A stretch of DNA of 64,000 bases from Paramecium tetraurelia (Eukaryota > Ciliophora > Oligohymenophorea > Peniculida > Parameciidae): assembly GCF_000165425.1 (NCBI RefSeq), contig NW_001798955.1, positions 917,685 to 981,684 of the forward strand, given 5' to 3'. The translations under genes and the position numbers were made by a program. The notes beneath the pieces were generated by a model, which searched no databases, was not told where the DNA came from, and saw only the letters and a program-made list of their open reading frames with translations. This document shows positions 52,334 through 64,000 of this stretch, one piece after another; positions within the stretch are counted from its first letter, which is position 1; each line of letters opens with the position of its first letter.

Positions 52334-55021
52334 ATGATAAAGTCCTTTTCATTCTTATTGCAAAGAATTTCTAGGTTTCCTTAAACATCCATAAATTTGC
52401 CTAGATATATCTTGTCAGAGAATGTTAAGGAAAAGCAAATCAGAGAAAATGACATGCTGTGGATTGCAGCAAATGCTGAGTATTACTATTCTTATAATAC
52501 TTTTAGCGACAAAAGATGTTCAATATCTGAGATCTAAAAATTCATCAAAGAGGAACCCATACTTGAATAGTCCCCGATTAGACTGATGGATTTAGGAAAT
52601 AATTATTTTAGGCATATAAATCCTAGAAAGAAAAAGACAATGCTGTAATTATTAGATGCCTACGTTGATAACTTAACTGAATCCGAGATCAAGGAATTCT
52701 AAAATGCCTTATCTATTTATTTTGATAATTCATACGAGGGGAAAGATTTAGAGGAATTGAATTATGAAGAAAAAGACTTGCCTGAATAAATTTTGTGGCA
52801 CCTTTATAGCTTAATGATATTTGATAGAATAAGTAGTTAATATGCAAGATATGAATATTTGGACTAATTCAGAATCATTGAATATTTTAATAAAAGGGAT
52901 AAAGTAATTGTTGAGTATTTTAATTATAGGAAAAAATTAATCGTGTAAAGTATGTTTTTACATCTCATCCAACTTAACCTAATTCTCTTACATAATTGAT
53001 AGCTATAAGCAGAATGCTTTAAGGGATAGAATAAAACGATTACAAGTATCTCAAGTATGCTGCGAAACTATTCATCCAATCGAACAAACAACGTGTATTT
53101 AATGTAATTTAAAATCAATATATTCTTTAGAAAGTTTCTTATATTGAAGAATCTCTAATTTATCATTCTTAATACTTGCCTAATCTTATAAAAGCTGTAG
53201 CCTAAGCTTATGAATTAGGCTTATAGAATCCAGAAGAATTTATTGAAACTCCTGGGACTTGGCTTACATTTGATTTTGACAATCACCCTGGAATGGTTTT
53301 AATATTTATTTAAATTTAGGAAATTGGGATAATGACCTACACACACGGTTTAACGATGGAATTAACACTATAATAGTATAAAGAATATATTGCGGAAGCA
53401 AAATTCGAAGACCATATTTATTTTAAATAAATATTAGAGTTATATCAATAAGCATTAGAATATAGTAGATAAATAAGAGATTTGAGTGATAAATTCAGGG
53501 TTAAAAAAGAAATCTCAGTTGAGGAATTTTTTCAATAGTTGCCAATATACAATATAAAGAAAATAGAAGATTAAATAAATTAAGTGTTAGAGCAAATTTT
53601 GCTATAGAATGACAATTCCAAAGATTACTTTATCGCTTTGAAATTGAAGAAACTATATAAAATTTTTAGATTAACTGGAGTGCTTGGTTAAATCAGATTA
53701 GCTGGGGAAGATTTAACAGATGTATTTCATTGTTATATTCTATAGATAAACAAAATCAAACCGATGATCAAAAATATTTTTAAAGAAATATCTCTTCTTA
53801 ATGCAAACGGTTAAGCAGCTGACATGGTAATTATTGCTAACTTTTAAACTTAATCTTAATATGATCTAGTCAGTGAATTAATTAATCAATATAAAGTTTA
53901 AAATATGGAAATTGTACCTTTATTAGAATCATTTTCATCAACTAATAATACTGATTCCAGAATTACCATGATAGCGAGTAGCGATACGAGATAGAGAGAT
54001 GGTTTGATCTTAACAGAACTCAGAAATATGAGAGAATTTAAAAGAAATCCTGAAAAATATATTTATATGGGCTAGGGAATTACTCCAGAAAGAGGAGGAG
54101 GACCTTATGAATTAATTCACACTAAATATTAAGCGCTTACAAGAGCATAACGAAAACTTCATATTAGGACAATATAGGGTCACTATTTTACATCTGAGTT
54201 TGTAAGTGAGGATGTGGCATTTACTTTTATGCTCAATGGGTTAGCCAATATTAATTATAGTGATGATTTTGAACCTAGTTATCAATATATGGATTTTTTA
54301 TTTGAATTAGGTATGTTTTTTATTAAACTTAGACAATTTTGTTGGTGTACCTTAAAGAGCTATGTAGAAAACAAAGGAATATAACGATTTGTATTTAAAA
54401 AATTAGGTAATTAAAACAATGGTTGAATCATTTAATTTTGGAGGAAGTCGAGAGACTGCAAAACCTTTTGAAAATTTAAAGAATTAGAGAGCTATAGTAC
54501 AAGCCTATTGCAATAGCGACAGATGTTCGTTTACTCATCCAGAATTGGCTTATTGGGATAGAGTTCCTGAAGAGTTGGTTAATAAAATAGCAACATATTA
54601 CTATAATAATCATCCTCATATGAAATATTTACTTTATATGTATGCTCTAATGGTCAGAAGATGCAACTTAGATTTTGCCAAACAAGAAGTTGGTCTAGAT
54701 TCTTCTAATCCCTGTTATTAAGCTATGGAAAAGGGAAGAGCAGCATTAATAGCAATATTAGATTAGTTAGGTTTAGGAAATCATAGTACACCTATGATTG
54801 CAATTTGGAAGTAGCATTTGGGTTGTTAGTTATAATCAATGGAAGCAGAAACAGATTAGAAATTTAAAACATTTATGACTCTTAATAAATTATAGTTGTA
54901 TTAAGCTAAAAAGATTGTTAAACATGGAATTTTAGAAACAGATGGATTCTCAAACCAAAGAAAATTGAGACTCTTACAGTCAACATTAGCAAATATGACT
55001 TCTTTTGCTGGTAAAGGTTGA
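52334..55021 (+). CDS. Divergent phosphoenolpyruvate carboxylase-like protein, about 871 aa
   Basis: The family landmarks are present in order. FTSHPTQPNSLTQ near residue 196 is the catalytic-His motif. WLTFDFDNHPGM is in the position of the GDRDGNP motif. VPLLESFSSTNN, ASSDTRQRDGL and GQGITPERGGGPYELI fill the place of the FHGRGGxxGRGGGP loop. RTIQGHYF resembles RVTxQGEVI. The C-terminus ends MTSFAGKG, like the usual TG end. PEPC makes oxaloacetate from PEP and bicarbonate. Several conserved arginines, including the first of the glycine loop, are missing, so activity is doubtful. Introns: 52904-52929 (26 nt), a 24-nt multiple-of-three segment, and 22 nt. The 5' start is uncertain; coding frame continues upstream of 52334. 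Confidence 0.72.
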
Positions 55022-55352
55022 ATTGATACCAATTATCAAACATTATAATAATATTAAAATAAAAATAGTCAAAGATAGATTAAAAATTCATTCTAATTTT
55101 TAAACCCTTTTGAGTTTAAATTCATACTCATCCTAATGAATCTGTAATCAACATTACATTTACGATAATTGTATGATTTCTAATAAATATTGTGAACAAT
55201 TGACAATTTATTCAAGAGGACTTAACAACTAATCAAATATTTATACACTCTCCAAATGCATTAGACATTATAAATTTAGTTTCCTTTAGTGCTTATTTAA
55301 ACTCTTTAAGTGTTAGAAAGCTTAAAGATGGTCGTGTCAATTACTAAACAAA
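55022..55352 (+). other. AT-rich spacer at the edge of the decayed region
   Basis: 331 bp without a coding frame of note on either strand. It separates the last clearly intact gene from the disrupted segments that follow. Confidence 0.55.
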
Positions 55353-58300
55353 ATGTCCAATTGTTGTTCATAAAATCCGAACTAATTTTATCCAACAATA
55401 AACTCATTCACTGATAAGGACATCTTTTAGGTTTGCCTTATTTTTTGAATTAATTTTTAGAAATATTAGGGTTTATATTAATCTAGTTCTATATATTTTT
55501 GCTTAAATTAATTTACAACAACAATAAACTTATAAGTTCAAAATTTTGAATTTATCTTAAGAATTTTATTGGAGAGTATTTTAAATGAAGAATAAGTGTT
55601 GAAAAATAGTGAAATTAAATTATTTTATTAATCCAGAGATGAAAGATTTAGCGTTAACTAATTTTATATTGTATATCTAAAGAGTGGAAATATCTGAAGA
55701 ATTTCAGAAACTGTTCATATTATTTGCAAAGTTATTCTCCTAAATACCAGATATTTATACTCAAAATAATTCTATTCAATATAGTTATTTTCCTTAGAAA
55801 CTAAGGATTAGTTGAACAGCTAGCTAAAGCATAAACTGTTAGCCGATTAGACATTAAGCATACCTATATTAAATCTTTCAACTCATTAGTAATATTTTTA
55901 CCTACATATATGTATATTTACTTTCTAGTAGAAGTTTAGCAGTTTAATTAAAATATCAGATTTAGGAGCAGCGACGCAACTGCAGCTGGCCTTCAATCAC
56001 CCATAGTATTTGAAATCCTTCTAGAAAGAAGTGAAATGAAACGCAACCATTCTGTTCTGTAAGTTATTTTCTGATACTGAAGTCGCGAAATTTTTTTCGT
56101 ATTGGTTTGAACAAATACCTTATTATGCTAACTTATGTATACCACTACTCATGGTTGTGTTATATTTCCCAATTCTACCAAAATCTACTTATCCTACATG
56201 TGGCTAAGATTGTCTTTCTTGCTTGTTCAATAAAAATAAAGGTTGTTTAGATAGATATTGTTGTTATTCTCTGAATGCTCAGAACTACAAATATTAATTA
56301 TTCACAAAGTTGTTAGTTAATAAATTAAATTGAATTAGTATTTCTGTTGAGATTTACTCCTGAATTACTGATGAGACTTTCAAAATACAGTTGCTTTTAC
56401 TTGCTGTTTTCCATATTTTTGTGGAGCGACAAACTCTTCTAGAGAGAATGAAGCAATAATTTAGAGTTTATGTTTTCACCTCAGCCGCTTTCATCACACG
56501 TGCTAATGCACTAATCCTTTGAAATTTAGTATATTGATTTTACTTAATTTCTCAATGTCTCCTTAAGACAATTTATGAGATAAATACTTCTATGAGTTGG
56601 AATAAATAATACTTAATGTATTCCTTTTTGCAAAACTTTTTATGCCTGTAAAGGATATTTCACAAAAACTGGTGGATAGTGTGTATGGAACATCACCTTA
56701 ATCTATATTTATTGCAGCATATCCATCTGTCTAATATCTTTATATTCTTTATGATTGAAACTATGGAGATGATCTTCTATATCAATAGCTTAATATAAAT
56801 CTTCAAACATGACTGAACATGCACACTTTATTCAATTATATTTAAATTATAATGAATGTAAACTAAATTTAAAGTGCTAATTTTCTGTTCAAAAATCTGT
56901 TCCCAGTGAAATATGCTACAAGTGTATGTATTTTCACATCTAATGCCTGTAATACCTGTTAATCATGCTATTGACGATGAAATCATGACAAAATTAAGTT
57001 TTCTTTCTATAAATAATTGGTATTCTCTTGTGCATTTAAAAATAAATTAATTATAAATAACTTTGTTTAAAATTACATATGTTTTTACGGTGACTCAAAA
57101 TATATAAGCTCCTAAATTTGTTTTATTACCCATACCTAACCTTTGAACAGTATCTGCTCAACTTTTTATGTATCATGATTTGGATAGATTGAAACTCTTC
57201 CAGAAATTTTCGACTAAGTTTTGTGTTTTGTAATTTGTTAAACTCATCAACATGTGATAGTGAAATGAAGATAAAGGTATTTTGTGCATTCAATATAATA
57301 ACTATTAAAACTTGAAAGTGATTTTGGTCATATTATGCTGAATACTTACAGCATCACAGGCGGCATATTTAATAAAATTGAAAATTTATTTTACATTAAA
57401 CTAAGATAGTTACATCTACTTTAACTTCTTTTTTCCTTTTTAAACTAAATCCTTTAAAGAAATCTATATAGAATTTTCATTCATCATAGAAGAATACACA
57501 ATGTACATTGCATATTACATTCACAAGTAGCATATGAAAAATATAAAACTGATCAAAATATTTTTACAGTTTGTACTAGCTGATCTTTATTGAAGGTAAG
57601 TAAGAGCTACTGCTTAAATTGGTCAATAAATAAGGAATAAGCATTATTGATATAACTTTTCTTCCACAATCTGCACTTCATTGTTTTGATTTGCATCCAT
57701 ATGGTTCCTATTACAGTCTTAATAAATAATTTTTTTAACAATTACATGATTATCAAGTAATGTTTAGAAATAATTGAACCCAAAAGCTGCTCATCATTCT
57801 TGATCACCTTCTGTGGAAAAATCAAACTACTAGTTTTAAATCCATGCAAAACCATAGCAACGTAAGACAACAGCAGGATACTTCTTAACAGGGAATTTAG
57901 AATATCAACATCTCTGGCTCGAGGAAGAAGACTATTGTTATAAATTGTAAATCATGTTTAATTAGAAAATATTAAGGAACTTATTACAAAATCTAAAGTA
58001 TCTTTTTTCTTAGATCTAGAATCAATTAGTCTATGTATAAGCTCATCGGAGCACTTAATGATACTCAAAATAAGTAGAAGACTAGTGCATTAGGTAATAA
58101 GTGATTTAGAAATTAAATACTTAATCTTTATATAATATAACCTCAGTAACATAGAGTCATTTCTATCCATATTTAAAATAAAGGTAAGGGTAGGACAAGA
58201 GTCAGAGTAAGTAATTTTAGATCTTCCTTCTAAACTTCTCTCTTAACCCTAATTGTTTTGATTGTATCATAATAACATATTAATTTTAGAAGTTGATTTA

Positions 58301-58990
58301 TCTTGCAGTAGAGCATTGAATCATTACTTTTTCACACAAGGTACCATAAGTAGCCATAGTGGCATCAGATATGATAGAATTATGCGAAGGCTTGTTGCCT
58401 TCTAGGTGTAACTTTATTTTCGATTAAAATGACACACTTCATATTTACTTCCACTTTTTAACTAATCAATCAATCTTTCTTGCCTTTATTGATCAAATAT
58501 TATAAATAGTGTTTGCTATGCTATGTGGTCAAATGTAAATTGATATATAAAAGTGGAATTGATATTTAGTATTCATAATAATTCAACAATAGAGGCCTAA
58601 GATGAATCGGCTTGTAAACCTCGCTAAAGCCCACATTTGCATCTCAATACTTCAAGATTTTACTATATTATAATTTGATGCTATTTTACCAATATAACTT
58701 TTTTAACAAGAGAGTGAATGTATACTACAAGTGTCTTTATTTTAATCAACATAATTAATTAGAATTCACTACAATATAAGCTAAACGATTTAGATATTTT
58801 TGCATGATTGTTTTTTGCCCAGTTAAGAATTCATCTTGATGCAACAAAATTCTTTCCCAATTACTTATTGATCATTGTAGAAGGAATGAATTTGATAACA
58901 TTTATTGTTTCTCATTTCTACTTTATTCTAATTGGGCAAACTTTCTGCGAAGAACATAGAGTAACAGTGTATCTAATGTTCCTTTCTGTT
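55353..58990 (+). pseudogene. Disrupted large gene, no clean model
   Basis: From ATG 55353 coding character is strong but the frame breaks repeatedly. The first exons join by introns of about 30 and 24 nt and read FVNQFYIVYLKKTVHII and SSDATAAGLQSPIVFEI. Further on, open segments in other frames include TCGQDCLSCLFNKNKGC (near 56200), FTPELLMRLSKYSCFY (56350), LFMPVKDISQKLVDSVYG (56640), SFLSINNWYSLVHLK (57010), DLESISLCISSSEHLMI (58010) and CEGLLPSRCNFIFD (58390). Several changes of frame, for example near 56040 and 56330, have no GT/AG pair of suitable length and phase. Product unknown. Either a pseudogene with several indels, or a gene with many unrecognised introns. Confidence 0.5.
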
Positions 58991-59035
58991 CCCAATTAAT
59001 AAATAAAGTAATAAATAATTGTTCAAATTAAGTAG

Positions 59036-60379
59036 ATGAAGACATCATAATTTAAAAAAATTAATAGCTAGAAACCCAAAAATCTTAACCATAATTAAAT
59101 CAGGCAACAATGTTAAGAATCCTATATGGATTAAGAACAGAATGGTCAAGAATAGATATTTTAAATAATACATTTAGATGTTGATTAAATATATAAACTA
59201 ATGTAACTAATGGACGTAAGATTAAATTAACTCAGCTCATAATAAATTTAATCAATAAAAAAGGAGATTAATTAAACAATTACATTTAAAAAGTCGGTAA
59301 TGTAAATTGATAAAGAAAATGATAAAATAACCTTATACTTTAAATAAATCAATATAAACAATAATTAAATTAGGGATGGACTTAACCTTTGACAAACAGT
59401 CTAAATCAATATAGTCTTCATTCTAATAAACATTTTATCATAAGTATAAACCAGTGGAATATTTAATCTTTAAAATCAATGACTTTAGCCCATATATTCT
59501 GTATATAAGAATGTCGTAGTAAGAACATAAAATTCTTCCCTAGTTATACCATTTATAAATAATATTAGAAGAGATTCACAATTTGGCAACTGCAACCATT
59601 TACTTTAACTTCAAGAAGAAATTGATTTTGACTTTTTAATAATTAAAGTTCAAAATCAAATATTAATAGTGTATTTCAACTCTAAAAATGAACAAACAAA
59701 TTTCTTGGTGAAACTAGACTGGTGGTTGGCTAAGTTTTTTAAACATAATTAAAGAAAGTCACTACTTTATAATTAGCTGAGATTTCAATATTAGTAGCTA
59801 ACCGTTTAGCTAATTCAGCCCAGCCCTAGATGAAGACCTTTCAAGTTAATAAACCACAAGAATGTCACCAAGTTTAACAGATTACATTATATGCAATCTT
59901 AGAAAATATAAAATTATTTAAAAGATAAGAAAATACTCTATACCCATCCTTAATTATAACTATCCAAAATAGCTGAAGTGTTCAAAACTGATAAAATAAA
60001 GTTCTGCCAACTAATAAAGAAATTAGTAATTTTAATAACAACAAAAAGGGTGAATATTGTAAATTACTTTAAAGACTCAAATGATTTTATATATTTTGGA
60101 TATAGTGTGATTATTAAATGCGATGAATAATTGGATAAGGTATCTAGCCCATAATTATTTCTACCAAAAAAGGCTACTTACACTGCCTCCTCTTAGTTAT
60201 ATCGAAAAATAGAAGCTATAACACAAATGTACTATGATAATGCAATTTGCTATGATGGAAAATCTAGTGATTTACTATCGATCAAATAGATCTCTTCCCA
60301 AAAATTAGTATATGAATAAATATAATAAATTAATTAGTTATTATTAAGAAAAAGGATAGGAAAACTGCAGATTTAATGA
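59036..60379 (+). pseudogene. Gene or pseudogene with one unexplained frame change
   Basis: ATG 59036 follows a typical spacer. The frame uses introns at 59501-59523 (23 nt) and 59845-59872 (28 nt), perhaps one of 19 nt near 59297, and ends at TGA 60377-60379. Sequence is clearly protein-like: VEYLIFKINDFSPYIL, GNCNHLLQLQEEIDFDF, LAEISILVANRLANSAQPQ, IAEVFKTDKIKFCQLIKKL and YRKIEAITQMYYDNAICYD. The helix-rich middle weakly recalls cyclin-like folds of TFIIB relatives; I would not assign it. Near 59690 two open frames must be joined with a shift of one base and no intron fits, suggesting a frameshift. Upstream, the same frame is open into the previous disrupted gene. Confidence 0.5.
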
Positions 60380-60481
60380 TTTCAGTAACGCATTTAATAC
60401 AGTAATTAGGAAATTAATTTATAAAATATTAGAAGAGAGCATTAAAAAAAATCTGCATTATTTGCATATTAAATAATAATC

Positions 60482-60534
<53 letters not shown>
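60482..60534. repeat. (AAT)n microsatellite
   Basis: About 17 uninterrupted copies of a trinucleotide repeat. It lies after the end of the preceding frame and is not part of a plausible exon. Such arrays are rare in the compact coding part of the window. Confidence 0.9.
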
Positions 60535-60536
<2 letters not shown>

Positions 60537-60789
60537 TATTATTATTAGAAACTGAACAAATTTTATGAAAGAAGACCACGAAGGGAATCCAGAATGAAAA
60601 ATCTAATCTGTAGCTACAAATTAGTTGTATCGATTCTATAGAGGGATTATTTTTGCTCTTAATTAAATGTGTTTCTCTACTTTAGAAAGGATTTCTTAAG
60701 ACTTCTAGACATATAAATCTAGTATATATTGTTTTATATATAATATGAAGATAAGTAATCTGATCTGATTATTATATATTTTAAAGGTT

Positions 60790-61211
60790 TTATTTCATTA
60801 ACTGCTTTACTTCCTTTGATTCTCTGTCATGAATGTCTGCAGTATCAATTGATTATTCTGGTATTGCCTTTAGTTAAAACAATTCTCTCCATTCCAAATT
60901 AACATTATTATCCAATATTATTGTACACTTACCATATTGAAGAGGGTTGGAGCAGATTTCTTAGTTTTTGCTCATATCTTTCCTGACTAATTAATTATTC
61001 ACTATAGCATTTTTCTCAATTTAACTTTTAAAGCATTATTATTGTTCTCTCTTACTACTTGTTTTCTTTCTTTATTATAAATTGAATTTAACTATTAATA
61101 GTTAATTTTTCTGAGACTCCTTGCGCCTCATCTTGCTAGCAAAAGTCTGTGGCTGCCTTGTTGTATTTAGAATTTTTCCTCGATAATAGAGTCATAAAAC
61201 CAAAAATTCAT
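60790..61211 (-). pseudogene. Minus-strand coding remnant
   Basis: On the minus strand an ATG at 61209-61211 begins MNFWFYDSIIEEKF. Other frames continue with KMRRKESQKNQLLIVKF, SNPLQYGKCTIILDNN, LEWRELFQLKAIPEQSI and DRESKEVKQLM down to about 60790. The pieces are protein-like but are in more than one frame, and no stop is reached cleanly. Either a small gene with unrecognised introns or a decayed one. No family recognised. Confidence 0.35.
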
Positions 61212-62160
61212 TTTGCATACCCTTCTTGATTTTTGGCTTTTTATATTATTTTTACTTTGAATAAAAAAATCGTCCCTGAAAAATAAAAATCCAAGTCATT
61301 AAACTTCTTTATAAAATTTTATTAATAAGACAATTTTTACACACTTTATTTTAATTTAACTTAAAAAAAATTTTTATACCTCTAGAAAAAGGATTCATGT
61401 TTTAATTTAGAAGGGCCCAAACCTAACTAAATTCCACTAATTCAAGCCCATTTTTTAGAAATAATGAGTTCTCATTACATTAGCTAGTAATAGGATTGGG
61501 AAGTTTGACTCCGAAGGAATCAAAATACTTATTATTATTAAGTAACTGGGTATTTATAATAAGTCTTTGGAAAAAGGGTCTACATATGGAATAATGAAGA
61601 ATATGGGAAGAGGCTTATAACAGAGTAAGTAATATTGATTATTTTGAGAGAATATCTTACTCCTATCATCTTTTCCTATTCTATTTTTTTAATAAAAAAC
61701 ATACGAATTCACTTTATCTACAATTAGGCAAAGAATATAGAAAGTGTTTATCTTCAGATTCAGTTTGTGTAAAATATGTTCACGAACTATGAGGTTAATT
61801 AGTGAGGAATATTATCTTAAAGAAGTGAAATAAATTAAAAAATTCAATGTTTTAAAATTTATATACTGATTCATTTTAAGTTTTTTATTTATTCTTGCAT
61901 TATGAATGCGCTTCGCAAATTACCATCTATCCTTTATAGAGCATATTTGGTTGTAGTCTCCATAATCTTCCTTTCTTTTCAATAAAGATTCATTTTAATG
62001 TTTTACTCCTATCCTTAATTATTTAATTTATTATCCTTATGAAGTCTAATGTTTAATATTTATAACGAATCAATATTCACATTAAGTCTGTTTACTAAAT
62101 CTAAGTTTAAATTTATTCTTGAAACTCTGATGGTCTACAGTTTAAGTTAAGTAACAATTT
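61212..62160. other. Mostly non-coding AT-rich stretch
   Basis: About 950 bp. Around 61461-61800 (plus strand) short open pieces occur, such as VTGYLQQVFGKRVYIWNN, but in conflicting frames and with nearby TGA codons, so I do not call a gene. The rest shows no coding character. I see no tRNA cloverleaf or other RNA gene. Confidence 0.45.
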
Positions 62161-62164
62161 TTTT

Positions 62165-62265
62165 CCTCATTTAGGGCTTCACCCAAATGATGCCGAAGTC
62201 AAGAGGCCGTTGGCCCTGCTGAGGATGGCGGGTATTATAAAGGGGGTATCCAAACCCCCGAGGTA
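62165..62265. other. GC-rich island with inverted repeats
   Basis: This roughly 100-bp stretch is about 55-60% G+C in a window that is otherwise near 28%. It contains GGCC-GTT-GGCC and a GGGGG/CCCCC stem with an 8-nt loop (TATCCAAA). A purine-rich tail with repeated AGGAAG and GTAGAGGA follows to about 62330. Not a tRNA: acceptor and D arms are absent. It could be an unrecognised structured RNA or a foreign or transposon-derived fragment. Confidence 0.5.
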
Positions 62266-62339
62266 AATAGGAAGAATAGAAAGTAGAGGAGAAAAATAGG
62301 AAGTAGAGGAAGTTGGAAGAAGGAGGAGGTGAAATTTTT

Positions 62340-62772
62340 ACTAAAAACCTGTTAATTTAAGTAGTATATTTTAAAAATTTTGTATTCTAATTAATAATAA
62401 TTTGTATTATGCCAGCTGTAAAATTAAAATAAAATACTTCTTTTAAGAGAAAAAATACATGTATTTACTGACTGCCAATCATTAATATCAATACTTTTTA
62501 TGTAATTCATCTGAGTGGGTTAAACTCATTTTTGAAATGGATATAACTCAAAAATACCATAGGATATTGATGAAAAATTAAATATTAATGTTGTTAATGA
62601 TTATATGAATATTTCAAGTCACCTTTGCTTTAAGTCTTCTAAAAAGTAACTTCCTTTGGATAAAAACAAAGGTTTTAAATCTTCCCCTTAATGATTAATG
62701 AATTGTCCTAAGAAGATAAGTGTTTCCGAAGCTTCTAACAAAGGATTCTAACATATTCTAAGCATTGTATAA
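62340..62772. other. AT-rich stretch without recognised genes
   Basis: About 430 bp. No frame with coding character on either strand and no motif recognised. Confidence 0.5.
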
Positions 62773-64000
62773 TCATGATTAACTAAATAATAATTAATAT
62801 TAAATACCATTTGGCAATAAGAAGCTGTTTTGAAGTGGTAAGAGAAACTAGGTAAGCATATCATTTTAGCCATTATTTAATTGGAGCATTTCTTTTTATA
62901 TTTTTACATTCCAGGAACAAATAGAGTTAGGTCTGCTACCGGATGCTAATGTATTACTATTAGGAGAGAAATCAACTGAATAAACTGTATTAGAATACCA
63001 TCTAATTTGGCTTTTTATTATCCTGTCTTAACATCCCATAAACGGATAGATTTATCATAACTACCAGATGCTAATGTAGTGCCATCAGGAGAGAAATTGA
63101 CTGAATAAACATAATTAGAATGACCATTTAATTTGGCTTTTTATTATCCTGTCTTAACATCCCATAAACGAATAGACTTATCTGCACTACAAGATGCTAA
63201 TGTAGTGCCAGTAGGAGAAAATTGACTTAATAAACATAACTAGAATGACCATCTAATTTGGCTATTTTTTATCGTGTCTTAATATCCCATAAACGGATAG
63301 TGTTATCCACACTACCAGATGCTAATGTAGCACCATCAGGAGAGAAATTGACTGAAATAACACAATGTGAATGGCCATCTAATTTGGCTTTTTATTATCT
63401 TGTCTTAACATCCCATAAACGAATAGACTTATCTGCACTACCAGATGCTAGTGTAGTACCATCAGGAGAGAAATTGACTGACCATACTCTTTCTAAATGA
63501 CCAACTAGTTTGTCTTTTTATAATCCCGTCTTAACATCCCATAAATTGATCGAGTTATCATCACTACCAGATGCTAATGTAGTACTATCAGGAGAGAAAT
63601 TGACTGAATAAACCCAACCTGAATGACCGTATAATTTGGCTATTTATTATCCTGTCTTAACATCCCATAAATGGATAGACTTATCATCACTACCGGATGC
63701 TAATATATTACCATCAGGAGAGAAATTGATTGAATAAACTATTCCTAAATGACCATCTAATTTGCATTTTTATTATCCTGTCTTTATATCCCAGAAACGG
63801 ATAGATTTATCTGCACTACCAGATGCTAATATATTGCCAGTAGGAGAGAAATTGACAGACATAACTGTTTCTGAATGACCATCTAATTTACTTAAGTCAT
63901 GTATTTTGATATTCTTCCATTTACAATTGAACAATAAAGCTTAATTCAAGTTCATTCCACTAATATCAACATTATCAAATTCTGATCCATTTAAAATGCA
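62773..64000 (-). pseudogene. WD40-repeat gene, 3' part, with two frameshifts
   Basis: The gene enters from beyond 64000. Near the window edge it shows a pentapeptide-repeat-like segment (SEFDNVDISGMNLNQALL), then at least six WD40 blades with core [17 protein letters not shown]...LWDVKTG. Each unit is 126 bp. The landmark CTACC recurs at 63816, 63690, 63564, 63438, 63312, 63187, 63061 and 62936; two intervals are 125, so one base is missing in each. After the first deletion (near 63220) the frame is lost and a TGA follows at 62972-62974. In the original frame the gene would have ended near 62773. Either a pseudogene or sequencing errors. This class is a large Paramecium family. Confidence 0.8.

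Noticed and set aside
52334-55021. First impression of an AMP/adenosine deaminase
   Set aside because: The HxH deaminase metal motifs are absent, whereas the His and glycine-loop motifs of PEP carboxylase occur in the right order.
62165-62265. A tRNA or telomere repeat in the GC-rich island
   Set aside because: The stem-loop lacks a seven-base T loop and no acceptor or D arm can be drawn; there is no tandem C4A2/C3A3 repeat.
63258-63500. Plus-strand 80-codon ORF with a repeated SHKRI...SGEKLT pattern
   Set aside because: Its repeat is only the antisense of the WD40 array on the minus strand.

Overview
The window is ciliate macronuclear DNA, almost certainly Paramecium. Three things seen in the sequence support this. 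Long protein frames appear only when TAA and TAG are read as glutamine and TGA is the sole stop. Genes are split by tiny introns of about 19-34 nt (GT...AG, mostly 22-28). A clear trichocyst matrix protein gene lies at 3377-4496. Spacers are short and very AT-rich. All gene models below were translated by eye with this code, so exon borders are inferences from frame continuity and GT/AG signals.

Left part (1-20400): the 3' end of a CCR4-type deadenylase, a broken minus-strand remnant, two hypothetical proteins, a trichocyst matrix protein, a coiled-coil protein, NVL/Rix7-type AAA ATPase, eIF3h, a tiny minus-strand gene, an ERK7/8-like MAP kinase, an SPFH-domain membrane protein, CTR9 (Paf1 complex), a serine carboxypeptidase and a GrpE.

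Middle part (20400-44060): a large WD40 protein, two cysteine-rich RING-like proteins in tail-to-tail orientation, a nucleoplasmin/HD2-like protein with glutamine-rich tails, an ULK/ATG1-like kinase, several coiled-coil and cysteine-rich hypotheticals, a J-domain protein, EBP2 with a fused Gly/Arg-rich tail, a C2/membrane protein, an atypical kinase and an AGC kinase.

Right part (44090-55021): a Nup98-Nup96 nucleoporin precursor whose FG region uses NIF-type repeats, a 1340-residue coiled-coil/EF-hand protein and a divergent phosphoenolpyruvate carboxylase. From about 55.3 kb to the end the character changes: coding-like segments are broken by frame changes that introns do not explain, and there is a trinucleotide microsatellite, a GC-rich island and a WD40-repeat gene with two single-base deletions. 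This looks like a decaying, perhaps subtelomeric, region.

Functionally the genes are ordinary nuclear housekeeping (mRNA decay, ribosome biogenesis by NVL and EBP2, translation initiation, transcription elongation, nuclear pore) mixed with ciliate-specific structural and signalling proteins. There are no operons; neighbours are independent units in all orientations.
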